Source: an uncultured Eubacteriales bacterium (GTDB lineage Bacteria > Bacillota > Clostridia > Lachnospirales > Lachnospiraceae). From it: a DNA stretch of 55,377 bases. Below the pieces are notes generated by a model that saw only the letters and a list, made by a program, of their open reading frames with translations, did not search any database and was not told the origin of the DNA. Both the position numbers and the translations under genes were made by a program. Below, one piece after another: positions 8,283-16,998 of the stretch (its first letter is position 1; the number at the start of each line of letters is the position of its first letter). The stretch is from assembly GCA_900315015.1 (NCBI GenBank), contig OMXJ01000018.1, positions 1 to 55,377 of the forward strand, in the 5' to 3' direction.

Positions 8283-10045
8283 TACTTTATTCCTTCTTTA
8301 ATTACAGTCCAGATACTGCTCTTTTCAAAGCCAAGACGCCATGCCGCAACACCTGCAATATTCGCATTTGCAATGGCAACCACCTTTTCCTCGATAGAAT
8401 CAGCATCCTCAAGCCAAATCTTATAATCTGAGCCATCCTTAGAATACTCGGCGTAATTCTGAGCAGTTTCCTCATCCCACACATAGGTGGCATCATTTGA
8501 TGAAACAGTCTCCTCAGCACTTCTCATTGAAAGCGCCTCTGAGGAAAGAACTCCGTCAGTAATCTTCCAGAGTCTTGTATAGAAAGGAATGGCACAGATA
8601 ATTTTATCCTTTGGAACCATTTCTGCCATGTCCTTAATTCCATTTTCAACATAGCCTATTGAAGAAACAGAGCCTGCCTCCTCCGAGCCTGCATAATGCT
8701 CATCATAAGCCATGATAATAACATAATCTACTACCTTGCCCTGCTCCTCACAGTCAATAAAGGCATTGTAAGCAGCTGGAACATAGTTATCAACTGAAAG
8801 AACAAGAGAATTTCTTCTGCATGAAGCAGAGAGCTCTCTGATAAATTCGATATAATGAGGTCCGCACTCAGTAGCTAAGGTCTCAAAGTCCACATTGATT
8901 CCATCCATGCCTACTCTTTTTGCCTCATCTATAAGCTTTGCAATAAGCTTTTTTCTTGTAGAGGTGCTAGATAAGATTTTAGTAGTATCAACGCTTTCCT
9001 CAAAATTAGAAACAAGTCCCCAGACATCAACACCCTTTGCATGCATGGTATCTACATAAGAGCTGTCTGCAAAGGAGGTAATATCCCCCTCATTTCCAGT
9101 AAGCCTGAACCAGGTAGGTGAAATGGTGGTAACGCCATCAGCATACTTTAAAAGATCGGCAGCGCCATCATTTCCTTCCTTATAGCTTATTGCATTAAAA
9201 ACAAGATTTACGTAATAGTCCGGCTGAGTCTTGTAATAATCAGGTGCTACATAATCACTTTCAAACTTCTGATAATCACTGGTCACCTCGCTCTTTTTAA
9301 CAAAGCCTGTAACTCCATCCTCAGTCATAACATTAATATATCCATTTTCCATGGCACCGCCATTCACTACCATAAGCTTTTCAGAAGTGCCAATTTTGCG
9401 GACAATTCTTGACTTCCAGTCTGCCTTTTCCCTAAGAGCTATCTCACCCTCATTCGGCATGGCCATAAGGTAGCTCGCCTCATAATCGTAGGTAAAGACT
9501 AATCTTCCCGGATTCTCATAATAATCATACTTAAAGGAAGTGTATCTAGAAACAAACTCCGCTGAAAGATAAACAGTGCCTGCTCTATCGATGGCTGCCG
9601 GAGAAGAGAGCTCTACTTTACTTTCATCCTCATAAATAGAATTTTCTTCCTCACTATCAGAAACTTCTGCATAAACTACGTACTCAGGCATTGCAAAAAC
9701 CACAAGCCTTTCATTTTCATCGTAATAAAAATTCTCTTCAAATAATTCCTTAGCCATCAAAAGACTGATATATGGCTTGCCATACTCAATCAAGGCGTCC
9801 TCATGGTACCTCTGTCCGTCCTTCATGATAACAGCAGTACCAGCTGGAACATTCATATATTCATCAAGTGCAACCATCTCTTCATTTGGCTTATAATAGT
9901 TATAGGCGTATATTCCACCTACTGCCGCTACCAGGAGAAGGATTATAAGAGTAGCAACTACGCTTACCTTAAATGAACTATCCTTTTTATTAACATTTTT
10001 CTTTTTCTTCTTTTTTCTATTATTCCTATTACCAATATCACCCAT
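8282..10045 (-). CDS. Membrane-anchored GH18 glycosidase with SH3b domain
   Basis: A 587-residue cell-wall enzyme of the YaaH/SleL type. A Lys-rich cytoplasmic tail (1-26) is followed by a membrane anchor (27-50), a copper-amine-oxidase-N-like region (about 60-190), an SH3b-like domain (about 195-255) and a GH18 barrel (about 275-587). The catalytic signature is DGINVDFE at 381-388, with Glu388 as the proton donor; Asn in place of the third Asp is common in the spore-lysin branch. It likely cleaves or binds peptidoglycan glycans outside the cell. No clear ribosome site precedes the ATG at 10045, which is unusual in this window. It heads the operon that continues with Sua5. Confidence 0.85.
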   Translation of the reverse strand: MGDIGNRNNRKKKKKKNVNKKDSSFKVSVVATLIILLLVAAVGGIYAYNYYKPNEEMVALDEYMNVPAGTAVIMKDGQRYHEDALIEYGKPYISLLMAKELFEENFYYDENERLVVFAMPEYVVYAEVSDSEEENSIYEDESKVELSSPAAIDRAGTVYLSAEFVSRYTSFKYDYYENPGRLVFTYDYEASYLMAMPNEGEIALREKADWKSRIVRKIGTSEKLMVVNGGAMENGYINVMTEDGVTGFVKKSEVTSDYQKFESDYVAPDYYKTQPDYYVNLVFNAISYKEGNDGAADLLKYADGVTTISPTWFRLTGNEGDITSFADSSYVDTMHAKGVDVWGLVSNFEESVDTTKILSSTSTRKKLIAKLIDEAKRVGMDGINVDFETLATECGPHYIEFIRELSASCRRNSLVLSVDNYVPAAYNAFIDCEEQGKVVDYVIIMAYDEHYAGSEEAGSVSSIGYVENGIKDMAEMVPKDKIICAIPFYTRLWKITDGVLSSEALSMRSAEETVSSNDATYVWDEETAQNYAEYSKDGSDYKIWLEDADSIEEKVVAIANANIAGVAAWRLGFEKSSIWTVIKEGIK

Positions 10046-10118
10046 ATGGCTTTTTTAAAGGATCATTTATACAACAATCCAGTAACCCTTTCTTTTTAGT
10101 GCATAATACCGCTAGTCT

Positions 10119-10147
10119 ATAATAGCACATAACTTTAAAAAAGTCCA
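10119..10147 (-). promoter_or_regulatory. Candidate sigma-A promoter for the GH18-to-GT2 operon
   Basis: On the minus strand TGGACT (10147-10142), a 17-bp spacer and TATTAT (10124-10119). The leader to the GH18 ATG is about 65 nt. The -35 is only a partial match, so activation or an alternative start cannot be excluded. Confidence 0.5.
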
Positions 10148-10239
10148 CACATTTCCTTCTTATTAAAATTTCCCTAATCAAGTCTTAATCAGTTCTTAAT
10201 CGGCCAAGCGAATAATGTACAAAAAAATCAAAAATCCCA

Positions 10240-10268
10240 TTGACTAATATTACAAGTTTACTTATAAT
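10240..10268 (+). promoter_or_regulatory. Sigma-A promoter of the DUF1858 gene
   Basis: TTGACT (10240-10245), a 17-bp spacer and a perfect TATAAT (10263-10268). The transcript would have an unusually long leader of about 140 nt containing small repeats. Confidence 0.8.
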
Positions 10269-10289
10269 AAGGGCTAGTTAGAGCAAGAT

Positions 10290-10354
10290 AGTGATAACTA
10301 ACAACTATTACCAGTGATAACTAGCGGCTACTGATTACTGATAGCTACTGATTA
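10290..10354 (+). repeat. Two pairs of 11-bp direct repeats in the DUF1858 leader
   Basis: AGTGATAACTA occurs at 10290-10300 and 10313-10323 (period 23). GCTACTGATTA occurs at 10327-10337 and 10344-10354 (period 17). All four lie downstream of the promoter and upstream of the ribosome site. Function unknown; candidate regulator sites. The rest of the 10046-10416 gap holds only the two divergent promoters. Confidence 0.5.
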
Positions 10355-10416
10355 AGCCACTTATAAACACGAACAACTAACATATATTTTCAAAGTAAGA
10401 AACAGGAGGAAATAAG

Positions 10417-10728
10417 ATGAACGAGAATACGAATACTGAAAATACAGCCGCACAGGCTGATGAGCAAAAAAAAGAGCCTATCAAAAAGGTCACAAAGGAT
10501 ATGATCATAAGCGATCTTGCCATGGAGGATGCTGGAATCGTAGATATCCTTATGGATGCCGGAATGCACTGCCTCTTCTGCAGCGCTGCCTTCTATGAGT
10601 CACTTGAGGAGGCTTCAATGGTGCATGGCATTGATGCCGATGACCTTGTTGCTCAGATAAATGAATATCTTGAATTAAAGAATTCTTCCAAAAAAGAAGA
10701 CGCTGCGGAGGAAGCAAATAATCAATAA
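10417..10728 (+). CDS. DUF1858 (hybrid-cluster-associated redox disulfide) protein
   Basis: A 103-residue protein with a flexible charged N-terminus (1-25) and one DUF1858 domain (about 27-92). The defining pair C52-L-F-C55 sits in the AGMHCLFCSAA turn, with the DADDLVAQINEYL helix after it. Proteins of this family occur in anaerobes, often near hybrid cluster proteins or Fe-S enzymes, and are thought to act in redox or nitrogen-oxide metabolism; the exact role is unknown. AGGAGGAAATAAG precedes the ATG. It is monocistronic, between a strong promoter and a terminator shared with the convergent ferredoxin gene. Confidence 0.85.
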   Translation: MNENTNTENTAAQADEQKKEPIKKVTKDMIISDLAMEDAGIVDILMDAGMHCLFCSAAFYESLEEASMVHGIDADDLVAQINEYLELKNSSKKEDAAEEANNQ

Positions 10729-10782
10729 CCAGCTAAAATAACCGAAAGGATAATGTGATACAGCTATAATAGGTAAAACAAA

Positions 10783-10818
10783 AAACCTGTACTGGAAACC
10801 GGTACAGGTTTGTTTTTT
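10783..10818. terminator. Bidirectional terminator between DUF1858 and ferredoxin genes
   Basis: Arms AAACCTGTAC (10783-10792) and GTACAGGTTT (10802-10811), followed by GTTTTTT on the plus strand and by a T-rich TTTTTTGTTTT on the minus strand. It can serve both convergent genes. Confidence 0.85.
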
Positions 10819-10899
10819 AAACAATATACTCTGCTGCTAAAAAACTAAACAGCAAATATCCCTCTGATAAAGCAAATAACAAAAGCTTTAACTAGAGAA

Positions 10900-11073
10900 T
10901 TAGTTACCAGGAGCAATAGCGCCTACTGGGCACTGTCCTGCACATGAACCACAATCGATGCAAACATCAGGATCGATCTCGAACTTTCCATCACCCTCTG
11001 AAATTGCACTAACTGGGCACTGTCCTGCGCATGAACCGCAGCTGATACATGTATCATCAATAACGTATGCCAT
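10900..11073 (-). CDS. 2[4Fe-4S] clostridial-type ferredoxin
   Basis: A 57-residue electron carrier. Two classical motifs, each CxxCxxCxxxCP, are at Cys9-12-15-19 and Cys38-41-44-48, so two [4Fe-4S] clusters are expected. It starts MAYVIDDTC and ends VGAIAPGN, the usual layout and length. An AGGAGG site lies 8 bp before the ATG. The gene has its own strong promoter and a shared terminator. It probably supplies low-potential electrons to hydrogenase, pyruvate:ferredoxin oxidoreductase or similar enzymes elsewhere in the genome. Confidence 0.97.
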   Translation of the reverse strand: MAYVIDDTCISCGSCAGQCPVSAISEGDGKFEIDPDVCIDCGSCAGQCPVGAIAPGN

Positions 11074-11119
11074 TTTAAATCCTCCTATTTAATTAAAAAA
11101 AGTTTATCATGAAACGAAT

Positions 11120-11134
11120 GCCTTATAATAAGGC
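11120..11134. promoter_or_regulatory. Perfect 15-bp palindrome in the ferredoxin leader
   Basis: GCCTTATAATAAGGC (7-bp arms around a central A) lies about 22 bp downstream of the ferredoxin -10 box and 47 bp before the ATG. It could be an operator or a 5' mRNA hairpin. No T-run follows it on the minus strand. Confidence 0.45.
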
Positions 11135-11155
11135 CTCGTCTCATCAGCCACCTAC

Positions 11156-11184
11156 ATTATACAACAGTTCTAATGGTTTTGCAA
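11156..11184 (-). promoter_or_regulatory. Sigma-A promoter of the ferredoxin gene
   Basis: On the minus strand TTGCAA (11184-11179), 17 bp, TATAAT (11161-11156); leader about 75 nt. Confidence 0.75.
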
Positions 11185-11277
11185 GAGGATGTTTATTATT
11201 AATTTATATGTAAAAGTTTGACATTATGAACTTATTTTGAATTTTTAATTAAATCCACTTTTTTTCAAAAAATCTAC

Positions 11278-11306
11278 TTCACTTTTTCACAAATTTAGGG
11301 TATAAT
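11278..11306 (+). promoter_or_regulatory. Sigma-A promoter of the small acidic protein gene
   Basis: TTCACT (11278-11283), a 17-bp spacer and a perfect TATAAT (11301-11306), about 55 nt before the ribosome site. Confidence 0.65.
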
Positions 11307-11366
11307 AAGCATTAGTAAGTTTTCCTACAAAACTAAAAAAAATTAATAGGAAAGGAAGAGAACAAT

Positions 11367-11717
11367 ATGAAGAAGTTTACCAAGTTCGTTTTAGGAACAG
11401 CAGTAGTTGCTGCAGTTTGTGCATGTGGATATGTTGCATACAAGAAGCTTACAAGCACAGATGAAGATGATGATTTCGATTTCGATGATGATGACGAAGA
11501 TGAAGACGATGTTGAAGAAACAGACAGCGAGCGCGAGTATGTTTCAATAAATATCGAAGATGAGAATGATGAGGCTATTGACAAGGAAGATGTTAAGGAA
11601 GCTGCAGAAGAAGCAGCAGAGGACATCAAGGCTGAAATCAACGAGACAAAGGAAGCTGTTAAGGAAGCTGTAGAGGATTTCGATCCTTTCAAGAAGAAGG
11701 CTGACGACAATAAGTAA
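11367..11717 (+). CDS. Small, highly acidic single-pass membrane protein
   Basis: A 116-residue protein of no family I recognise. Residues 5-25 form one hydrophobic segment, followed by KK, then a run rich in Asp and Glu (31-50) and a helical, Ala/Glu/Lys-rich tail (about 65-105) that may form a coiled coil. VCAC at 17-20 resembles a weak lipobox, so lipoprotein processing is possible. AGGAAAGGAAGAG precedes the ATG. It is monocistronic, with its own promoter and terminator. The tail resembles YtxH/gas-vesicle-like 'stress' proteins in composition only. Confidence 0.75.
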   Translation: MKKFTKFVLGTAVVAAVCACGYVAYKKLTSTDEDDDFDFDDDDEDEDDVEETDSEREYVSINIEDENDEAIDKEDVKEAAEEAAEDIKAEINETKEAVKEAVEDFDPFKKKADDNK

Positions 11718-11741
11718 AAAGAAAAAATACAAATAATAAAA

Positions 11742-11780
11742 TGGACAGTTTGCAAATTAGCAAACTGCCCATTTTTTTAC
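11742..11780. terminator. Bidirectional terminator between the acidic protein and SDR genes
   Basis: Arms TGGACAGTTTGC (11742-11753) and GCAAACTGCCCA (11760-11771), with TTTTTTT on the plus side and TTTTATTATTTG on the minus side. It also closes the V-ATPase operon. Confidence 0.85.
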
Positions 11781-12712
11781 ACCATTCCGCCATCTACGCG
11801 GATTATCTGCCCTGTAAGATAAGGCGTCATTTCAGTAAGCCCTGCTATTACAGCGCCTATTTCAGAAGGCTCTGCAAACCTGTTTGCTGGAATTTCCTCA
11901 ACAAGCACTTCCATATCCTCACTAGAAAGATGGCTTCTATTCATTTCAGTATCTACAACTCCCGGTGACACTGCATTAACTGCAATATTTGAAGGTGCAA
12001 GCTCCTTAGCAAGCGCCTTAGTGAAGGCATCCACTCCGCCCTTAGCAGCCGAGTACACAGCCTCGCATGAAGCACCTACCTGTCCCCACATTGAGGAGAC
12101 ATTTATGATATGTCCGCTCTTTCTTTTCACCATAAAAGGAACTGCTAGATGGCACATATTCATCGTTCCAAGAAGATCTGTGCGTAAAAGCGCCTCAATT
12201 TCATCAGGCTTCATATCAGTAAAGAGGCCGATATGAGCTATTCCGGCATTATTAACTAAGACCTCTAAATTATTCATGAAGGCCTCTCCTAGCTTATCTA
12301 TCATCTGCTTCATGCTCTCATAGCTTCCGACATCACCCTCAAAGGCATAGAAATTAAGACCGCGAGCTTTAGCTGCATTTGCAAGTTCACTTATGCCGCT
12401 ATTATAGCAGGCATTTGCGGGTTCACTTATGCCGCTATTATAGCAGGCACTTTCAAGCTCCGCACCACTGTCTGCACTGACTGTTGCATCAAGTTCTGAA
12501 CCACTGTCTGCACTGACCTTTACATCAAGTTCTGAACTACTGTCTGCACTTGCCTTTCCATCAAGTTCTGAATCACCCTCTGCATCACATAAAACCGGTG
12601 CGTAAATATGTCTACTTGTCACTGCAACATCATAGCCCTTGTCTAATAAGGCAAGGGCTACTGCGTGACCGATGCCCCTTGAGGCACCCGTTACTATTGC
12701 TGTTTTATTCAT
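11777..12712 (-). CDS. SDR oxidoreductase, possibly EF-P 5-aminopentanone reductase (YmfI-like)
   Basis: A 311-residue NAD(P)H-dependent reductase. TGASRGIG (NAD(P) loop), NNAG, the catalytic Ser in NVSS, and Tyr-x3-Lys in YSAAKGG are all present. The block WGQVGASCEAVYSAAKGG and the ending GVVDTEMN recall YmfI reductases that finish the lysine modification of EF-P; FabG-like acyl reductase is the alternative. It is about 65 residues longer than usual because of 12-residue tandem repeats after the second beta strand. I chose the ATG at 12712: it starts at MNKTAIVTGAS and overlaps the ntpD stop by 8 bp (ATGAATAA). It is the last gene of the V-ATPase operon. Confidence 0.82.
   Translation of the reverse strand: MNKTAIVTGASRGIGHAVALALLDKGYDVAVTSRHIYAPVLCDAEGDSELDGKASADSSSELDVKVSADSGSELDATVSADSGAELESACYNSGISEPANACYNSGISELANAAKARGLNFYAFEGDVGSYESMKQMIDKLGEAFMNNLEVLVNNAGIAHIGLFTDMKPDEIEALLRTDLLGTMNMCHLAVPFMVKRKSGHIINVSSMWGQVGASCEAVYSAAKGGVDAFTKALAKELAPSNIAVNAVSPGVVDTEMNRSHLSSEDMEVLVEEIPANRFAEPSEIGAVIAGLTEMTPYLTGQIIRVDGGMV
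12385..12596 (-). repeat. In-frame 36-bp tandem repeats inside the SDR gene
   Basis: A 36-bp period in two flavours. Units at 12385 and 12421 encode ACYNSGISEPAN/ACYNSGISELAN. Units at 12488, 12524 and 12560 (and a degenerate one near 12452) encode SELD-x3-SADS-x. All preserve the reading frame. Confidence 0.85.
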
Positions 12713-13430
12713 TATTATCCTCTGCTGCATCCTCAGCTGCATACTTTGCTGCAATTTCCCTAGCAGCTGCTTCCGCCTTAGCTTCGTAATGATAGGTTTC
12801 TTCAAGCATCTGATTCTTTACCTTCATAAGCCTTATCTGGCTGCTTCGGTCATTTTCATCAAGCTTCATGGTAATGTACTTGATATTTTCCTTATAATCA
12901 GGAATCATGACATGCTCTAGCGCATTAACACGGCGTCTTGTCTTTTCGATTTCAGCTGCCATCATCTGGCAGGCCTTCTCCTTCTCTGCAAGTTCAAGCA
13001 TCTTAGGAAGAAGATCCGAAAGGCTCCCTACCGCATCATCAAGATCACTTGAAGTAAAAGCAAGACCATATGAATAAATATCATTTTCATCACTTGTTCT
13101 TGTCTGGCTCTTAAAAACAGGCACTTCAACGCTCATAATATTCTTAGAAGAAACATCTAGCGTTACCTCCTGCTTAGAAGACATAAAGGCAACATTAACA
13201 GCCTCTGTGCTCATGGCAAGTCTAGCAAGCACGAAGTTCTTATTAGCTTCATTAATGCCAGCTTCGACCTCTTCACGAAGTGCCTTATTTTCCCTGACAA
13301 GCTCAAGAAACTGTCTCATAAGCTCATCTCTTTTATCCTTTAAAAGCTTATGACCGCGAACAGCTGTAGCTAGCTTTCCCTTAAGACGGGTAAGCTCCAT
13401 TCGCGTAGGATTTACACGTGTCTTTGGCAT
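12705..13430 (-). CDS. ntpD: V-type ATPase subunit D (central stalk)
   Basis: A 241-residue central rotor shaft that couples A3B3 catalysis to the membrane ring. It begins RVNPTRMELTRLKGKLATAVRGHKLLKDKRDELM, the diagnostic N-terminal helix of the family, and has the long antiparallel coiled coil expected, with ETEKTRRRVNALEHVMIP-type sequence in the C-terminal helix (MAAEIEKTRRRVNALEHV). The end is Ala/Glu-rich and longer than in Enterococcus. It follows ntpB by 16 bp and overlaps the SDR start. Confidence 0.95.
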   Translation of the reverse strand: MPKTRVNPTRMELTRLKGKLATAVRGHKLLKDKRDELMRQFLELVRENKALREEVEAGINEANKNFVLARLAMSTEAVNVAFMSSKQEVTLDVSSKNIMSVEVPVFKSQTRTSDENDIYSYGLAFTSSDLDDAVGSLSDLLPKMLELAEKEKACQMMAAEIEKTRRRVNALEHVMIPDYKENIKYITMKLDENDRSSQIRLMKVKNQMLEETYHYEAKAEAAAREIAAKYAAEDAAEDNNE

Positions 13431-13446
13431 ATCTGCTCACTTTCTA

Positions 13447-14820
13447 TTAGTTCTTCTCGTAATACTTATCAAGGAATTCATCCTTAATACGCTTAAGTTC
13501 AGTTCTAGGAAGGATTCTTAAAAGCTCCCAGCCTAAGTCAAGAGTCTCCTCGATGGATCTGTCTGTACGATAGCCCTGAGAAACATACTTTTCCTCGAAA
13601 GCATCCGCAAACTCAGCATACTTCTTATCAATATCTGTAAGAGCTGCTTCACCGAGAATCATCATAAGTTCCTTATTTTCCTTACCTCTTGCATATGCTG
13701 CAAAAAGCTGGTTCATTGTATTAGCGTGATCCTCACGGGTCTTGCCCTTACCAATACCCTTATCCTTAAGACGTGAAAGAGAAGGTAGAACGTCGATAGG
13801 TGGCTGAATACCCTTTCTGTAAAGCTCACGGCTAAGAATTATCTGTCCCTCAGTAATGTAACCTGTAAGGTCAGGGATAGGATGGGTCTTATCATCTTCA
13901 GGCATAGTAAGGATAGGAATAAGAGTGATTGAACCATTCTTACCCTTCTGACGGCCTGCTCTCTCATAAAGAGAAGCAAGATCAGAGTACATGTAACCAG
14001 GATATCCACGACGTCCCGGAACCTCCTTACGAGCAGCTGAAATCTCACGGAGAGAATCCGCATAGTTAGTAATATCTGTTAAAATAACAAGAACGTGCAT
14101 GTTCTTTTCAAAAGCAAGATACTCTGCAGCAGTAAGAGCCATACGAGGTGTAGCTATACGCTCAACTGCAGGGTCATTAGCAAGATTTATGAAGAGAACT
14201 GTTCTATCAAGAGCACCTGTCTCACGGAAAGATTCAATGAAGAAGTTAGATTCTTCGAAAGTGATACCCATGGCAGCAAATACTACTGCGAACTGGTCAT
14301 CAGTACCACGAACCTTCGCCTGACGTGCAATCTGAGCTGCAAGGTTTGCATGTGGAAGACCTGAAGCTGAGAAAATAGGAAGCTTCTGTCCACGAACAAG
14401 AGTATTAAGACCATCGATGGCAGAAACACCAGTCTGGATGAACTCCTGTGGGTATGCTCTAGCAGCCGGGTTCATAGGAAGACCATTTATGTCACGTCTC
14501 TCATCCGGAAGGATAGCAGGGCCGCCGTCGATAGGACGTCCAAGACCATCAAATACACGGCTGAGCATATCCTCTGATACACCAAGCTCCATTGTTCTTC
14601 CAAGGAAACGTACCTTACTAGATTCAAGGTTAATACCTGTTGAACTTTCGAAAAGCTGAACAAGTGCATTACCGCCATTTACCTCAAGAACCTTACAACG
14701 TCTTTTTTCGCCATTAGCAAGTTCGATTTCAGCAAGTTCGTCATAGAAAACGCCCTGTACGTCACGAACCATCATAAGAGGACCTGCAACTTCCTGTATT
14801 GTTCTATATTCCTTTGGCAT
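13447..14820 (-). CDS. ntpB: V-type ATPase subunit B (non-catalytic nucleotide-binding)
   Basis: A 457-residue partner of subunit A in the A3B3 hexamer. It has the beta-barrel start ([17 protein letters not shown]), a degenerate P-loop ([20 protein letters not shown] instead of GxxxxGKT), [14 protein letters not shown] and the [22 protein letters not shown]-terminus typical of B subunits. Its ATG is 3 bp after the ntpA stop, with GGAGGA lying inside the end of ntpA, so the two are translated together. Confidence 0.97.
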   Translation of the reverse strand: MPKEYRTIQEVAGPLMMVRDVQGVFYDELAEIELANGEKRRCKVLEVNGGNALVQLFESSTGINLESSKVRFLGRTMELGVSEDMLSRVFDGLGRPIDGGPAILPDERRDINGLPMNPAARAYPQEFIQTGVSAIDGLNTLVRGQKLPIFSASGLPHANLAAQIARQAKVRGTDDQFAVVFAAMGITFEESNFFIESFRETGALDRTVLFINLANDPAVERIATPRMALTAAEYLAFEKNMHVLVILTDITNYADSLREISAARKEVPGRRGYPGYMYSDLASLYERAGRQKGKNGSITLIPILTMPEDDKTHPIPDLTGYITEGQIILSRELYRKGIQPPIDVLPSLSRLKDKGIGKGKTREDHANTMNQLFAAYARGKENKELMMILGEAALTDIDKKYAEFADAFEEKYVSQGYRTDRSIEETLDLGWELLRILPRTELKRIKDEFLDKYYEKN

Positions 14821-14823
14821 GTC

Positions 14824-16605
14824 TTAGAATTCCTCCTTTGCTGCAACTACATCTGAAACTTCACTTGTTAAGTCGCCTAATATTGAATCATATTCCTTCT
14901 CGATCTTATCCTCTGGTGTATACTTAAATCTACCGATACGCTCACGAACAGGAATATTAACAAGCTTATTGATATTAGCCCCCTGCTTTAAGGCATCAGC
15001 ACAAACATCATAGAAATCGAGAACAAGCTTCATCATAAGATGCTGCTTAGTAAGTGATGTATAGGTATCAACATCATTGAAGGCATCCTGGTGAAGGAAA
15101 TCTTCACGGATAGATCTTGCTGCCTCCATCTTAAGTCTGTCAGGAGCTGAAAGGGCATCCATACCAACAAGCTTAACCATTTCATCAAGCTTACTTTCAT
15201 CCTGAAGAAGAGCCATCATTCTGGTTCTGAGCTTCATCCAGTCACCATCAGGAGTATTCTCACTGAACCACTTCTCCATACCATCAAGGTAAAGAGAATA
15301 AGAAGTCAGCCAGTTAACAGCCGGGAAGTGACGTCTGTATGCAAGGTTAGAATCAAGAGACCAGAAAACCTTAACAATACGGAGAGTAGCCTGAGCTACA
15401 GGCTCTGAAATATCACCGCCGGCAGGTGAAACGGCACCGATAACTGAAAGAGCACCCTCACGAGGATTTGTACCTAAGGTCTCTACTCTACCGGCACGCT
15501 CATAGAACTGTGCAAGTCTTGATGCAAGGTAAGCAGGATAACCTTCTTCACCCGGCATTTCCTCAAGACGACCTGACATTTCACGGAGTGCCTCTGCCCA
15601 ACGGCTTGTCGAATCCGCCATAAGAGCTACTGAATAGCCCATGTCACGGAAATATTCTGCTATAGTAATACCTGTATAAATAGAAGCCTCACGCGCTGCA
15701 ACAGGCATATCAGAAGTGTTGGCGATAAGAACTGTACGCTTCATAAGAGAATAGCCGGTCTTAGGATCCTTAAGTTCCGGGAATTCATTAAGAACGTCTG
15801 TCATCTCGTTACCACGCTCACCACAGCCGATATAAACAACAATATCTGCATCTGCCCACTTAGCAAGCTGATGCTGAACTACTGTCTTACCTGAACCGAA
15901 AGGTCCCGGAACTGCTGCAGTACCGCCCTTTGCAATAGGGAAAAGAGTATCAATTACCCTCTGACCTGAAACAAGAGGTCTATCCGGAGAAAGCTTTGTC
16001 TTGTAAGGACGGCCAGTACGAACAGGCCACTTCTGCATGATGCCAAAATCCACGTCCTTACCTTCCTTATTTGTGATGATACCAACCTTATCGGTTACAG
16101 TATAATCACCCTCTTTTATCTCCTTTACCTTACCATTAACACCATAAGGCACCATTATCTTCTGAACAACAACTTCAGTCTCCTGAACTGTTCCTAAGAT
16201 ATCGCCCTGCTGCACCTCATCACCTGCCTTAACCGAAGGAACAAAGTGCCACTTCTTCTTACGGTTGAGCGCTGGAACAGCCACACCTCTCTGAAGAAGA
16301 TTACTATTTGTGGTCTCCATGATTTCCTGAAGAGGTCTCTGGATACCATCGTAAATATTACCAATGAGGCCCGGTCCGAGCTCAACGCTCATAGGAACCC
16401 CTGTTGATTCTACTGGCTCACCTGGTCCAAGTCCTGAGGTCTCCTCATAAACCTGGATTGAAGCACGGTCTCCGTGCATTTCAATAATCTCACCAATAAG
16501 ATGTCTGTCAGAAACTCTGACTACATCGTACATATTAGAATCCTTCATGTTATCTGCGATAACAAGAGGACCTGCAACCTTACTGATTACACCAATGCTG
16601 CTCAT
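14824..16605 (-). CDS. ntpA: V-type ATPase subunit A (catalytic)
   Basis: A 593-residue ATP-hydrolysing subunit. Walker A GPFGSGKT is at 234-241; the catalytic Glu region [11 protein letters not shown] and the [15 protein letters not shown] segment are intact. The long insertion between barrel and ATPase domain (about 115-185, KKWHFVP to [12 protein letters not shown]) distinguishes V/A-type A subunits from F-type beta. GAAAGGATCATAA precedes the ATG. The order G-A-B-D is the same as in the Enterococcus hirae ntp operon. Confidence 0.98.
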   Translation of the reverse strand: MSSIGVISKVAGPLVIADNMKDSNMYDVVRVSDRHLIGEIIEMHGDRASIQVYEETSGLGPGEPVESTGVPMSVELGPGLIGNIYDGIQRPLQEIMETTNSNLLQRGVAVPALNRKKKWHFVPSVKAGDEVQQGDILGTVQETEVVVQKIMVPYGVNGKVKEIKEGDYTVTDKVGIITNKEGKDVDFGIMQKWPVRTGRPYKTKLSPDRPLVSGQRVIDTLFPIAKGGTAAVPGPFGSGKTVVQHQLAKWADADIVVYIGCGERGNEMTDVLNEFPELKDPKTGYSLMKRTVLIANTSDMPVAAREASIYTGITIAEYFRDMGYSVALMADSTSRWAEALREMSGRLEEMPGEEGYPAYLASRLAQFYERAGRVETLGTNPREGALSVIGAVSPAGGDISEPVAQATLRIVKVFWSLDSNLAYRRHFPAVNWLTSYSLYLDGMEKWFSENTPDGDWMKLRTRMMALLQDESKLDEMVKLVGMDALSAPDRLKMEAARSIREDFLHQDAFNDVDTYTSLTKQHLMMKLVLDFYDVCADALKQGANINKLVNIPVRERIGRFKYTPEDKIEKEYDSILGDLTSEVSDVVAAKEEF

Positions 16606-16674
16606 TTATGATCCTTTCAAACTGCATACTTATCATATGCAAACTATTTGATAAAACTAAATTAACGAATACTC

Positions 16675-16998
16675 TTACTTTCCATCACCGAAAAGAATGT
16701 CAGAACCTACTGCCTGCTCTACAGACTTCTTGACAGCATTCATTCCCTTTCCTGTGTTACCTGAAACACCAGGAATGAGAATAATGGCAGGAAGCATCAT
16801 GTTCCTATAATGGTCTATTACCTCCTGAATCTGATCTGCAAGCTTTTCTGTAATGAAAATAACTGCGTATCCCCCGTCAGCAAGAGACTTAAGCTTTTTT
16901 ATAGCCTCCTCCTTGTCTGTCTCAGGAAATACGGAAAGTCCCAGGGTCTTGTATCCGTATATGGAGTCCTGATCTCCCATAACTGCAACCTTATGCAT
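16675..16998 (-). CDS. ntpG: V-type ATPase subunit F (NtpG, central stalk)
   Basis: A 107-residue small subunit that binds the D shaft. It shows the family start (KVAVMGDQDSIYGYKTLGLSVFP), the middle AVIFITEKLADQI, and LPAIILIPGVSGNTG, which matches the PAIIPIPG-type motif. It overlaps the ntpC stop by 8 bp (ATGCATAA), indicating coupling. Confidence 0.95.
   Translation of the reverse strand: MHKVAVMGDQDSIYGYKTLGLSVFPETDKEEAIKKLKSLADGGYAVIFITEKLADQIQEVIDHYRNMMLPAIILIPGVSGNTGKGMNAVKKSVEQAVGSDILFGDGK

Noticed and set aside
12385-12596. 36-bp regularly spaced repeats that at first suggest a small CRISPR array
   Set aside because: The repeats are directly adjacent with no unique spacers, keep the reading frame of the SDR gene, and no cas genes are nearby.
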